Shown in pieces: positions 28,039-36,490 of a stretch of DNA of 64,000 bases (positions are counted from its first letter, which is position 1; every line of letters begins with the position of its first letter). The stretch is from Methylophaga sp. UBA3192 (GTDB lineage: Bacteria; Pseudomonadota; Gammaproteobacteria; Nitrosococcales; Methylophagaceae), in NCBI GenBank assembly GCA_002363955.1, contig DEXE01000006.1, forward strand, positions 644,855 to 708,854, read 5' to 3'. The translations under genes were made by a program, and so were the position numbers. A model generated the notes under the pieces. That model was not told the DNA's origin and ran no database searches. It was given only the letters and a program-made list of their open reading frames with translations.

Positions 28039-28943
28039 CAACCACGGCCTTTGGTTTTAGTGGTTCCGGAAACCGAGTTTTTTTCAATAAAATCAATAAT
28101 CAAACTGGCAATATCTTTACCGGTCGCTGTTTCAATACCTTCCAGGCCCGGCGAGGAGTTCACTTCCATAACTACAGGACCATGATTAGAGCGCAGTAAA
28201 TCCACCCCGCAAACATTCAGCCCCATAGTTTTGGCCGCACGAACCGCTGTGGCACGTTCTGCCGGTGTAATCCGAATCAAATTGGCACTACCTCCCCGAT
28301 GTAGATTAGAACGAAACTCACCCTCTTTGCTCTGACGTTTCATTGCGGCAACTACCTTTTCACCCACCACAAAGCAGCGAATATCGGCACCACCCGCTTC
28401 CTTGATAAATTCCTGCACCAGAATATTGGCTTTCATGCCCATAAAGGCTTCGATAACACTCTCAGCCGCCCCGGCAGTCTCAGCCAGTACCACACCGATT
28501 CCCTGAGTACCTTCTAAAAGTTTAATCACCAGCGGCGCACCACCTACCATCTTGATTAAATCGTCGACATCATCAGGTCGATGGGCAAAGCCCGTCACCG
28601 GCAAACCAATACCGCGGCGGGATAATAACTGGAGAGCGCGAAGTTTGTCGCGCGACCGACTGATGGCCACCGACTCATTAAGTGGATATACATTCATCAT
28701 CTCAAACTGGCGCAGCACGGCGGTACCGTAAAAAGTCACCGAAGCACCAATCCGAGGAATCACCGCATCATAACCGGTAAGGTTTTCGCCTTTGTAATGC
28801 ACTTCGGGTTTCATCGAAGTGATGTTCATGTAACAACGCAACACATCCAGAACATCCACTTCGTGCCCTCGTGCCTCAGCTGCCTCGACCAATCGGCGAG
28901 TTGAATACAACTTTGAATTACGGGACAAAATGGCTATTTTCAT
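28038..28943 (-). CDS. rimK: ATP-grasp alpha-L-glutamate ligase RimK
   Basis: Adds glutamate residues to the C-terminus of ribosomal protein S6 and can make poly-alpha-glutamate. ATP-grasp blocks are visible: APLVIKLLEGTQGIGVVLAE, FVVGEKVVAAMKRQS, and the metal-binding VMEVNSSPGLEGIE near the C-terminus. Length of 301 aa equals the E. coli enzyme class. ATG overlaps the upstream protease-like gene by four bases. The cluster suggests coupled control of glutamylation and its removal. Confidence 0.94.
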   Translation of the reverse strand: MKIAILSRNSKLYSTRRLVEAAEARGHEVDVLDVLRCYMNITSMKPEVHYKGENLTGYDAVIPRIGASVTFYGTAVLRQFEMMNVYPLNESVAISRSRDKLRALQLLSRRGIGLPVTGFAHRPDDVDDLIKMVGGAPLVIKLLEGTQGIGVVLAETAGAAESVIEAFMGMKANILVQEFIKEAGGADIRCFVVGEKVVAAMKRQSKEGEFRSNLHRGGSANLIRITPAERATAVRAAKTMGLNVCGVDLLRSNHGPVVMEVNSSPGLEGIETATGKDIASLIIDFIEKNSVSGTTKTKGRG

Positions 28944-29449
28944 GCAGATTCTCCATCAAGCGCTTCATCTTTAGGCGCTTGAGTTGTGTCGTGAAATGAG
29001 GGGCTTGCTTGATAGGACAATGCCGGATTAACCAATATATTACCAGTCGTCATGGCAGTGCGTCCCAGTAACATTCTAAAAAGCATGGTATCGCGATTGG
29101 TCAGGGTAATTTCAATCGGCCAGCTATGCCCGCCAACGCTAAGTAGTGTCTCAATCACATAACGTTTTTCAGTATGACCGCCCGAGTCAGTAACATTACG
29201 CTCATCCTTAACACGCGCCTCGCACCAGATTTCGGTCTCGGTATCATGTTGATTGGGATGTACTCCAAATCGTACCCATAGCTCATCGTTTTTCTCAATC
29301 GGCTCAACCGAAAAAGCATGGATCGCGGAAGTTCTGGCACCGGTATCCACCTTGGCTTTGATTCGATCGATACCCAACTCTGGCAGGCTTAACCATTCAC
29401 GCCAGCCAACTGTAATTTTTTGCGGGTGATTTTCCACGGGATTCCCCAA
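28940..29449 (-). CDS. RimK-associated retropepsin-like zinc/aspartic protease
   Basis: Predicted ATP-independent protease-fold protein of 169 aa (DUF785 type). The active-site motif is VDTGARTSAIHA, in the expected position near residue 36, with a second block MLFRMLLGRTAM near the C-terminus. In Pseudomonas the protein of this family encoded next to rimK is called RimB and controls RimK output; function here is inferred from context. It is first in the three-gene rim cluster. Confidence 0.88.
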   Translation of the reverse strand: MGNPVENHPQKITVGWREWLSLPELGIDRIKAKVDTGARTSAIHAFSVEPIEKNDELWVRFGVHPNQHDTETEIWCEARVKDERNVTDSGGHTEKRYVIETLLSVGGHSWPIEITLTNRDTMLFRMLLGRTAMTTGNILVNPALSYQASPSFHDTTQAPKDEALDGESA

Positions 29450-29593
29450 TTAAGATTTTATGGGGCAATTGAATGCAATTTATGGGCGAGTGTCAAAAAG
29501 GATTTTTGAATTATAGCTCTGAATAAAATTTAAAGCTGATTTGCAAAATGAATTCAGTAGATTTTCGTTAGAAGAAAATAAATTTGTTAGATA

Positions 29594-29621
29594 CAAAAAA
29601 GCCCCGAAGAATCGGGGCTTT
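29594..29621 (-). terminator. Intrinsic terminator of the pilin gene
   Basis: On the minus strand, AAAGCCCCGA / TCGGGGCTTT forms a 10-bp stem with an AGAA-side loop, followed by a T-run, 23 bases after the pilin stop. Confidence 0.85.
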
Positions 29622-29644
29622 AAAATTACATAGTGAGAGTGAAT

Positions 29645-30061
29645 TTAGCAAAGACCTTCACCAACACAACTACCACCCTTGGTCCAGGTTATTTGACCAT
29701 TAACAAGCTGAGGAGTCATTTGGTACGTACTGTTTAATGGGGCTGCACCAGCACCAGTCGCCAGAATAACACCATCACCAGTCACTGTAACAGAGGCAAC
29801 ATTAGGACCACCTGCTGCGCCATCAGCAAGATTGTCAATTTCATCTGATGAAGCTTCGTTACATGTTGCTAGAGAACCACCAACCTGTCCACAAACTTCA
29901 ATAGCTGATTTCAAACCAGATGTTGCTAGTACAACTTCTGAGAATTTCGCTTTATTTGTATATTGTTGATAAGCAGGTAATGCAATAGCTGCCAGAATCC
30001 CGATAATGGCGATTACGATCATTAATTCGATTAATGTGAAACCTTGTTGTGTTTTTTTCAT
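29645..30061 (-). CDS. pilA: Type IV pilin (major subunit-like)
   Basis: Structural subunit of a type IV pilus. Leader peptide MKKTQQG is cleaved before Phe in GFTLIELMIVIAIIGILA, with the Glu5 of the mature protein in place. The C-terminus has a disulfide pair of Cys (GGSCVGEGLC). A second Cys pair (EVCGQVG and ATCNEA) lies in the middle. A longer start at 30124 falls inside the sigma-54 promoter and is not used; ATG at 30061 has AGGGGAT in front. The C-terminal Cys-rich end and the ligase gene next door suggest O-glycosylation. Confidence 0.94.
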   Translation of the reverse strand: MKKTQQGFTLIELMIVIAIIGILAAIALPAYQQYTNKAKFSEVVLATSGLKSAIEVCGQVGGSLATCNEASSDEIDNLADGAAGGPNVASVTVTGDGVILATGAGAAPLNSTYQMTPQLVNGQITWTKGGSCVGEGLC

Positions 30062-30111
30062 ATTCCAATCCCCTGTATGTAAAAACGTTAAGCTTATGCT
30101 CATAAATGCAT

Positions 30112-30129
30112 TTGCACTGAGCATGCCAA
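30112..30129 (-). promoter_or_regulatory. Sigma-54-type promoter of pilA
   Basis: Minus-strand TTGGCATGCTCAGTGCAA places the invariant GG and GC 12 bases apart, as required for RpoN. The -12 GC lies about 53 bases before the pilin ATG. PilR-RpoN control of pilA is well known in gammaproteobacteria; the PilS/PilR genes are not in the window. Confidence 0.72.
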
Positions 30130-30229
30130 AAGTTTTAATCCATATTTTTCAAACACTTAACCATAGACGCCGAAATTTACGTACCGAACACAGATACAAA
30201 AAGAGTCAATATGTGACACTTTACGTCAC

Positions 30230-31933
30230 TTAAACCTCACATTTTTTGTATAAATCAAGCAGTCTTCTATTTGCAGGAAACATATTGAGCCCATGCTTAA
30301 TTGATAAACATCTTTCATTATTTAAATTAAGGAATTCATATCCATTAGCTAGAGCTTCGAATAACTGCGGTTCTGGTCTCATATCAACATGTTTATTTAG
30401 CAGATTCAGTACTTGCAAAACACTTTCATCATCATCTTTTTCAATAGCATTGATGAGGTAGGCATTGATCAACAGCCTCTCTGCTTTTACTTTAAAATAT
30501 GGGTTGCCTAGACCATCTTCTAAGGCCACATCCGATGATTTTTTCCGTGCAAAATCATTAATACCTTTTTGAGATTGATAGGAATGAAAAAGGAATAAAA
30601 AAATAAGTGGAACAAATAGACAAAGAGCAAGTTTTATTGTGAGTCGCATTTTTGAACTTAGAACAACCCTTTTTTCTAAGCAATGATGATTGAGCAGTGC
30701 GAATAATAAAAACAGCCAAACAAACCAATGAAGAGATGAAGTATAAAATGGTAATTCAACTAAGGTATGCATACTTATCGGAACTAGTAATGCTAGATAA
30801 ATCCAAAGTCGATTATATTTAGCTCTTACAATAAAAATTGTTACGGATAACAAAGCGATAATTATCCCTAGTAATGCAACCGCCCCCCCCTCTATTCCCC
30901 ACAAAAAAAGTTCGTTATGAGGATGCGTAATATATTGAGGTAATTCTGCATTGGGGTTATCTCGTGCGAAACTTGCCGAAGCTTCTCCCCATTTTTCAAC
31001 AAAACGACCTATTCCGTGACCAAATATCGGCTCTTCAGCAATGGTGTTTAAGGAAATCCTATAAATACTCAGGCGTTGATCAGAATACTGTGCTTCCACA
31101 ACACGGTAAGATTTATCCAGGGTCTTGTGCAGACCTTCTTTTGCCAGCCAACTAGCAACGACTATCATTAACAAGACTGCAACTACCGTTTTCCAGTTTT
31201 TCCTGATCGGATTTCTATAGAAACTTAGTAACATTAATAAACCTGTCGTCCCGGACAAAAGGCCAATTCTTGAACCTGTGGCTACCATTACATAAGTCGC
31301 GACAGTGATGGTTATCAATAAAAATACTTTCAGAGAAAACCGCTTATGGACTATGGGCCGCAGGCATAAGTAGAAGGAAATCAGTATGCCTGTTACCAGA
31401 AAACTGGCCATTACATTGACCTGTTGAAATATCCCTGAAGCAATTGCTTGTTCCGATCCAGGGATCCGATGTTGCAAAACTGGAAACTGAAATAACTGAA
31501 TAATGCCAATAAAGCTTTGCAGTAACGTCGCAATAGCAATTAATAGCAGAATTCTGTCAGTATTTTTTAGACGAAATTGAAATAATCCGAAAAGAAAAAT
31601 CACACCCGCCATCACATACACAATACGAAATAGCCAGGTGATTGAATCATGTACACCGGCTAATGCTGCGGCGAGAAGAATACCGATCGGTAACGCAAGC
31701 AAACCTTTGTAATTCGCAGGGAGAATTAATTTTTCCTGAGCACACAAATACCAGACCGAATAGGCAATAACTAATGTCGCCGCTATCCAGACGGTAATAT
31801 TAAATGGCAAATCAAAACCCGCACCCCCAAGATTTTCTGAGTAGAAAAGTGGAGAAATAATAAAAGTTAATGCCAACAACCATTCAATCGGCTGTTGTGG
31901 CAATAACGGGTATTTTGAGAGATGGCGCGACAT
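30230..31933 (-). CDS. Wzy/PglL-type O-antigen or pilin glycan ligase
   Basis: Polytopic inner-membrane protein of 567 aa with about twelve hydrophobic segments and a C-terminal soluble tail. The Wzy_C signature is visible: FQQVNVMASFLVTG early and THPHNELFLWGIEGG in the large periplasmic loop, the latter shared by O-antigen ligases and pilin oligosaccharyltransferases. ATG at 31933 was chosen because AGGGAAG precedes it; a further-upstream start at 31996 has none. Location directly upstream of pilA on the same strand suggests it glycosylates the pilin. A lipopolysaccharide role remains possible. Confidence 0.85.
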   Translation of the reverse strand: MSRHLSKYPLLPQQPIEWLLALTFIISPLFYSENLGGAGFDLPFNITVWIAATLVIAYSVWYLCAQEKLILPANYKGLLALPIGILLAAALAGVHDSITWLFRIVYVMAGVIFLFGLFQFRLKNTDRILLLIAIATLLQSFIGIIQLFQFPVLQHRIPGSEQAIASGIFQQVNVMASFLVTGILISFYLCLRPIVHKRFSLKVFLLITITVATYVMVATGSRIGLLSGTTGLLMLLSFYRNPIRKNWKTVVAVLLMIVVASWLAKEGLHKTLDKSYRVVEAQYSDQRLSIYRISLNTIAEEPIFGHGIGRFVEKWGEASASFARDNPNAELPQYITHPHNELFLWGIEGGAVALLGIIIALLSVTIFIVRAKYNRLWIYLALLVPISMHTLVELPFYTSSLHWFVWLFLLFALLNHHCLEKRVVLSSKMRLTIKLALCLFVPLIFLFLFHSYQSQKGINDFARKKSSDVALEDGLGNPYFKVKAERLLINAYLINAIEKDDDESVLQVLNLLNKHVDMRPEPQLFEALANGYEFLNLNNERCLSIKHGLNMFPANRRLLDLYKKCEV

Positions 31934-32040
31934 AAGCTTCCCTGTTCCGGCGAATAAACAAAAAAGGATTATGTCGGCTGAATGATCGAGTGGCAAGGCG
32001 GGTTGGATAGAAACAACGATTATTTCATATCCACTGGATT

Positions 32041-32332
32041 TATCCGCAGATTACGCAGATGGACGCAGATTAAAAGAATACAAACCACAGAGACACGGAG
32101 GACATAGAGATTAATAAATATTGTTTGTTGGGTCATCAACATGTAACCCGACATAAACAAGATGTTGGGCTTCGCAGGCTCAGCGCCAACCTACGGAGTT
32201 TTTTAATTCATCAATCTTAAGGTTAATGAAACAAGGTCAGTTCGATTTTATGACGCTAATAATCTGCGAGCATCTGCGTAGTCTGCGGATAAATATCTAT
32301 TAAACCTCTGTGCTCTCCGTGTCGCTGTGGTT
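32041..32332. repeat. Dispersed palindromic repeat, copy C
   Basis: A third copy of the repeat family also found at 21106-21292 and 23403-23676. Here the ATCCGCAGATTACGCAGATG arm lies outside the AACCACAGAGACAC end, so the parts are permuted. The right end carries the usual CTCTGTG...TGTGGTT. The centre has the GTTGGG...GCCAACCTAC unit. It fills most of the 400-bp gap between the ligase gene and purC, beginning 8 bases after the purC stop. I see no gene in this gap. Confidence 0.82.
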
Positions 32333-32339
32333 ATATCAA

Positions 32340-33050
32340 CTATAAAGGCACACCAATCCGCTGAGCGACTTCTTCGTAGGCTTCAATCACACCACCCAAT
32401 CCCTGACGAAACCGATCTTTATCAAGTTTCTTGCGGGTTTCGGCATCCCACAGACGGCAGCCATCCGGGCTGAATTCATCGCCCAGATAAACTTCATCCT
32501 TAAACACACCAAATTCCAGTTTGTAATCAACCAGAATCATTCCGGCATCAGCAAACAGTTTTTTCAGCACCTGATTGACTTCAAAGGTCAATGCTTTCAT
32601 ACGTTGAACCTGTTCATCAGTGGCCCAGCCAAAGGTGGCGATATGGAATTCATTAACCATCGGATCATGCAGGGCATCGTTTTTCAGAAAGAACTCAAAT
32701 ACGGGTGGATTAAGTTCCATGCCATCTTCAACCCCGAGACGACGCACCAGACTGCCTGAAGCGACATTGCGCACCACACATTCCACCGGAATCATTTTCA
32801 TGTTTTTGACTAACGCTTCGTTGGCGCTAAGCAATTTTTCGAAATGTGTAGGAATACCAGCTTTGCCTAACTGCTCCATGATAAAAGCATTGAACTTATT
32901 GTTGACCTCACCCTTGCGGCTTAACTGCTCAATGCGTTCACCATCAAATGCTGATGTGTCATCACGAAAACTGAGTACAACATAATCCTGATCGTCAGTC
33001 GCAAAGACGCTTTTGGCTTTACCGGCATAAAGTTGCTGTAATTTTTGCAT
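32340..33050 (-). CDS. purC: SAICAR synthetase
   Basis: Purine pathway enzyme joining aspartate to CAIR with ATP. Visible blocks: YAGKAKSVFATDD at the N-terminus, GERIEQLSRKGEVNNKFNAF, the VECVVRNVASGS substrate region, and LVDYKLEFGVFKD with DEFSPDGCRLWD. Length of 236 aa is the bacterial norm. It is the last gene of a dapA-bamC-MBL-purC series on the minus strand, an arrangement common in gammaproteobacteria (dapA-bamC-purC in E. coli). Confidence 0.96.
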   Translation of the reverse strand: MQKLQQLYAGKAKSVFATDDQDYVVLSFRDDTSAFDGERIEQLSRKGEVNNKFNAFIMEQLGKAGIPTHFEKLLSANEALVKNMKMIPVECVVRNVASGSLVRRLGVEDGMELNPPVFEFFLKNDALHDPMVNEFHIATFGWATDEQVQRMKALTFEVNQVLKKLFADAGMILVDYKLEFGVFKDEVYLGDEFSPDGCRLWDAETRKKLDKDRFRQGLGGVIEAYEEVAQRIGVPL

Positions 33051-33061
33051 GATGGTTTCTC

Positions 33062-33829
33062 TTAGACTTTAGTTAGTTCGCGCCAGTCAAATCCGGCATC
33101 TTGTTCAGCAATGCCGATCCAGTCTGTTGTGCAGTTCAGGGCATCCGCAAATAAAGGGCTCACCAATGACGGTGAATTATTCTTTTCACTGATATGCATG
33201 GCAACAATATGCTGCAAACTCGAGGTATCAATTTTCGCAAGTAATTCGGCAGATTGCACGTTATTTAAGTGCCCAAATCGGCCGCCGACCCGCTGTTTTA
33301 AATATTCGGGGTATTCGCCCTGCTCCAGCATGGCCATATCATGGTTGGCTTCAAGCATCAGTCCATCACATAACGTCAAAGCAGATTCAATCACTGGTGT
33401 GATAAAACCGACATCGGTTAACAGGCCTAACCGGAAATCGCCGTTATGAAATACAAACTGGCTGGGTTCACGCGCATCGTGCGGTACCGGGAATGGCGAA
33501 ACCTGAATATCCTTGACGTGAAAAGTCTCATGACAGCTGAATTCATGGATATGCGGCATAACCTCTGTAGGTAAACAGGCCGCCGTACCAGGGGTTGCAT
33601 AAACCGGAATATTGAACTTCTGCGACAGAACGCGAACACCACCAATATGATCGGCATGTTCATGCGTGACTAAAATAGCCGATAAGTCTGACGAAGTCAG
33701 ACCAAACCGCCGCAAACGTTTTTCGGTTTCACGAGCTGAAAAACCACAATCCACCAGAATTGTGGTTTTTCCCTGTGAAATCAGTGTTGCATTGCCCCGG
33801 CTACCACTGCCAAGTGATGCAAAACGCAT
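33062..33829 (-). CDS. MBL-fold metallohydrolase (YycJ/WalJ-like)
   Basis: Metallo-beta-lactamase-fold hydrolase of 255 aa. The metal motif is THEHADHIGG, with further ligands in FPVPHDARE, DVGFITP and AMHISEKNNS. The N-terminal SLGSGSRGNATLI is characteristic of the YycJ/VicX group, whose substrates are probably nucleic acids or cyclic phosphodiesters. Start ATG overlaps the bamC stop by one base. Such a gene between bamC and purC is often found in non-enteric gammaproteobacteria. Confidence 0.9.
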   Translation of the reverse strand: MRFASLGSGSRGNATLISQGKTTILVDCGFSARETEKRLRRFGLTSSDLSAILVTHEHADHIGGVRVLSQKFNIPVYATPGTAACLPTEVMPHIHEFSCHETFHVKDIQVSPFPVPHDAREPSQFVFHNGDFRLGLLTDVGFITPVIESALTLCDGLMLEANHDMAMLEQGEYPEYLKQRVGGRFGHLNNVQSAELLAKIDTSSLQHIVAMHISEKNNSPSLVSPLFADALNCTTDWIGIAEQDAGFDWRELTKV

Positions 33830-34863
33830 TATTGTGTCAATTGTTCCTGAATCAAACCAAGTAAGCGTTTAGCGGTATCTGAACTGGTACGAACCTGTTC
33901 AGAATCCAGTACGGTAATGCGTGTATTGGAGGCATCAGAAATCAGCTTGATGTAGTAATACTCTTCCGGTGCCACTTCATCATCATCTTTCCAGAAAGCC
34001 ATGCGGCCAAAGAAGCCACGTTCTTCTTTTTCAGCTTCGTTAAATGGATCCAGATAACGCACGTAATAGGTACCGCGTGAACGATCACGATCTTCTACTG
34101 CAAAGCCACGGCTATCCAATACCCGACCGACACGATCCCAGACAGAGGTGAATTCCTGCTCAACCAGTAAAGCCTGATGACCTTCGGCTTCATCCAGTAA
34201 AATCACACGGGCATCCGTTTGTTGGGCTGCAGAACTTGGCAATGAAGCTTGTTCGCGAGCTTTATCCTGCTGATATAAACCACCAAGATAGTCTGCTAAC
34301 TGACGAAGCATCGCCTCGTCTTTCTGATTGCTGCGACTGGTTTCGTCGGTACCCGTTAAAAATACACGGGCAGAACGATTTACATCACCACGCTCCATAC
34401 GAATACGATAAGCATACCCATCAACATCAGGCTGGGTGTCCATCAAGCCAATACGCTGATCTTTACGATGGATATTCATATTGATATCCGCCCAGAAAGC
34501 TTCAATACGTTGCCAGGTTTCATCACGATCACCCGGAACGACTAAATGACGGTTAGCACCTTCGCCGGATAAAGCGGGTTTGGATTCTGGAGTAATGTTA
34601 TAGCGGGCTGCCAACGGATTAGTGCCTGCTTCTTCGTATTCTGAGTAGGTTGCCGAACTTTGCTCGTTGCCAGCTATTTGATCATTGATTCGTGATGTAC
34701 TCAGATCAGGTGGAATATCGAGAGGCGGCATAGTTTCTGCCTTACGGTATTTCTGAGTATTGTCAGGAGCAACTTCATCAAGTGATGGCAACAGCCCACA
34801 ACCTGAAACGCTCACTGCGACCAAGACACCACAGGCTTTCAACTTAAAACGATTAGTGTTCAT
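33829..34863 (-). CDS. bamC: Outer membrane assembly lipoprotein BamC
   Basis: Accessory subunit of the BAM complex that folds outer-membrane proteins. The signal peptide ends in a lipobox (VSGCG). An unstructured N-terminal part (residues about 25-80, containing NTQKYRKAETMPPLDIPPDL) corresponds to the lasso that binds BamD. Two helix-grip domains follow, one near AFWADINMNIHRKDQRIGLM, one starting VWDRVGRVLDSRGFAVEDRD. Length of 344 aa equals E. coli BamC. It lies between dapA and the MBL gene, as expected. Confidence 0.92.
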   Translation of the reverse strand: MNTNRFKLKACGVLVAVSVSGCGLLPSLDEVAPDNTQKYRKAETMPPLDIPPDLSTSRINDQIAGNEQSSATYSEYEEAGTNPLAARYNITPESKPALSGEGANRHLVVPGDRDETWQRIEAFWADINMNIHRKDQRIGLMDTQPDVDGYAYRIRMERGDVNRSARVFLTGTDETSRSNQKDEAMLRQLADYLGGLYQQDKAREQASLPSSAAQQTDARVILLDEAEGHQALLVEQEFTSVWDRVGRVLDSRGFAVEDRDRSRGTYYVRYLDPFNEAEKEERGFFGRMAFWKDDDEVAPEEYYYIKLISDASNTRITVLDSEQVRTSSDTAKRLLGLIQEQLTQ

Positions 34864-34881
34864 TTAATTACATTCACTCAC

Positions 34882-35769
34882 TTATGGATTCAGAACACCG
34901 GCAGTGACCAGCGCCTCACGAACCGGTTGATGAAATTGTTCAGACAAAACTGTCATTGGTAGACGTATCCCTTCCGGAATCATTCCCATCTCATGGAGAG
35001 CCCATTTAACAGGGATCGGATTGGACTCAGAAAATAACCGCTGATGTAATAAAGATAATTTATCGTTAATTTCACGAGCAGTCTCAGCATCACCATTCAA
35101 AGCAGCTTCACACATTTGGCTCATTAAAGCAGGAGCTACATTCGCTGTTACAGAGATAACCCCGCGACCACCCGCCAGAATAAAATCGACGGTATTGGCA
35201 TCTTCTCCAGTGTATAGCGCAAAATTATCGTCGCAGAGATCCTGGATTAACTTCACTCTCCGCACATCACCAGTCGCTTCCTTGATACCGATAATATTAC
35301 CGATTTTAGCTAGCCGACCGACGGTTTCCGGCAACAAGTCACAGGCCGTACGACTGGGAACGTTATACAGGATCTGCGGGATATCAACTGCTTCTGCAAT
35401 CGCTTTAAAATGAAGATACAAACCTTCCTGAGTCGGTCGGTTGTAATAAGGTGTGACCAACAGAACAGCCGCAACACCTAATTGCTTAGCGTAATGCGAC
35501 AATTCAATCGCTTCTTCAGTGGAGTTGGCACCGGTTCCGGCAATCACCGGAATACGTCCAGCAGCCTGTTCGACTACCTGTCGGATAACATCTGTATGTT
35601 CATCAACATTTAATGTGGCAGACTCACCTGTAGTACCAACCGCGACAATAGCACTGGTGCCATTTTGAATATGAAAATCGACGAGCTTGCGCAGGCTTTC
35701 ACCGTCTAACGAGCCATCCGCCCGCATGGGTGTTACCAGAGCTACCATACTGCCGCTGAACATATTCAT
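34882..35769 (-). CDS. dapA: 4-hydroxy-tetrahydrodipicolinate synthase
   Basis: Condenses pyruvate and aspartate semialdehyde, the first committed step to lysine and diaminopimelate. Active-site elements: TTGESATLN, YYNRPTQEGLYLHF (Tyr relay), LYNVPSRTACDL, and the Schiff-base lysine in IIGIKEATGD. 295 aa is the usual length. It heads the dapA-bamC-MBL-purC transcript and is divergent from bcp. Confidence 0.96.
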   Translation of the reverse strand: MNMFSGSMVALVTPMRADGSLDGESLRKLVDFHIQNGTSAIVAVGTTGESATLNVDEHTDVIRQVVEQAAGRIPVIAGTGANSTEEAIELSHYAKQLGVAAVLLVTPYYNRPTQEGLYLHFKAIAEAVDIPQILYNVPSRTACDLLPETVGRLAKIGNIIGIKEATGDVRRVKLIQDLCDDNFALYTGEDANTVDFILAGGRGVISVTANVAPALMSQMCEAALNGDAETAREINDKLSLLHQRLFSESNPIPVKWALHEMGMIPEGIRLPMTVLSEQFHQPVREALVTAGVLNP

Positions 35770-35881
35770 CAGACTCCGCGAAAATAAACTGGCATGGTAC
35801 TTTGCCAGCCGGTAGATGACAAGACCGGGCTGCTTTGGTTAAGGTACTGCCAGCAGAATAATCACTAACGGAGAACGTTTA

Positions 35882-36349
35882 ATGACCACAGTTAATTTAC
35901 AGCAAACCGTACCGGATTTTGAATTGCCCTCCACTGGCGATAAAACCATCCGGCTTTCCGACTTACGTGGTAACAATGTGCTTATCTATTTTTATCCCAA
36001 AGACAACACGCCGGGATGCACATTGGAAGGCCAGAATTTCCGTGACCATATTGAAACATTTAATGCCCACAACACATTGATATTCGGTATCTCCAGAGAC
36101 AGCGTACGTGTTCATGAAAACTTCAGGGAAAAGCAGCAGTTTCCCTTTGATTTACTCTCTGATGCTGATGAAACAGTCTGTAATTTGTTTGGCGTCATGC
36201 AGCTGAAGAAAAATTATGGCCGTGAATATATGGGGATCGTTCGCAGCACTTTCCTCATTGATACAGAAGGCAAACTCATCAACGAATGGCGGAATGTTAA
36301 AGTCAAACAGCATATCGATGAGGTGTTGGACGTAATCAAAACCTTATAA
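35882..36349 (+). CDS. bcp: Thiol peroxidase Bcp (AhpC/PrxQ family)
   Basis: Reduces hydroperoxides using thioredoxin. The peroxidatic Cys46 is in NTPGCTLEGQNFRD. The resolving Cys usually five residues later in the PrxQ alpha-2 class is absent (Gln-Asn there); another Cys occurs in ETVCNLFGV, so the enzyme is either 1-Cys or uses the distal Cys. It has good ribosome site GGAGA before ATG. Divergent from dapA, as in E. coli-like genomes where bcp neighbours dapA. Confidence 0.93.
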   Translation: MTTVNLQQTVPDFELPSTGDKTIRLSDLRGNNVLIYFYPKDNTPGCTLEGQNFRDHIETFNAHNTLIFGISRDSVRVHENFREKQQFPFDLLSDADETVCNLFGVMQLKKNYGREYMGIVRSTFLIDTEGKLINEWRNVKVKQHIDEVLDVIKTL

Positions 36350-36431
36350 TCAAAAGTAATTCACTTTAAATAAAGCGTATATAAACAAATACTTAAATTG
36401 CGTTTCTAAACCAATAAAACAGGTCAAGTAC

Positions 36432-36461
36432 GAAACACCGCACTCAGTGGAGCGCGGTGTT
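36432..36461. terminator. Bidirectional hairpin terminator candidate
   Basis: AAACACCGC and GCGGTGTTT arms form a stem in the convergent gap between bcp and the TPR gene. Only short T-runs follow, so strength is uncertain. Confidence 0.6.
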
Positions 36462-36490
36462 TCATGTCTGCTGGCATTCATTAATTCGGA

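Noticed and set aside
35882..36349. Bcp damaged by loss of its resolving cysteine
   Set aside because: 1-Cys and alternative-Cys members of this family are known, and the rest of the protein is intact.
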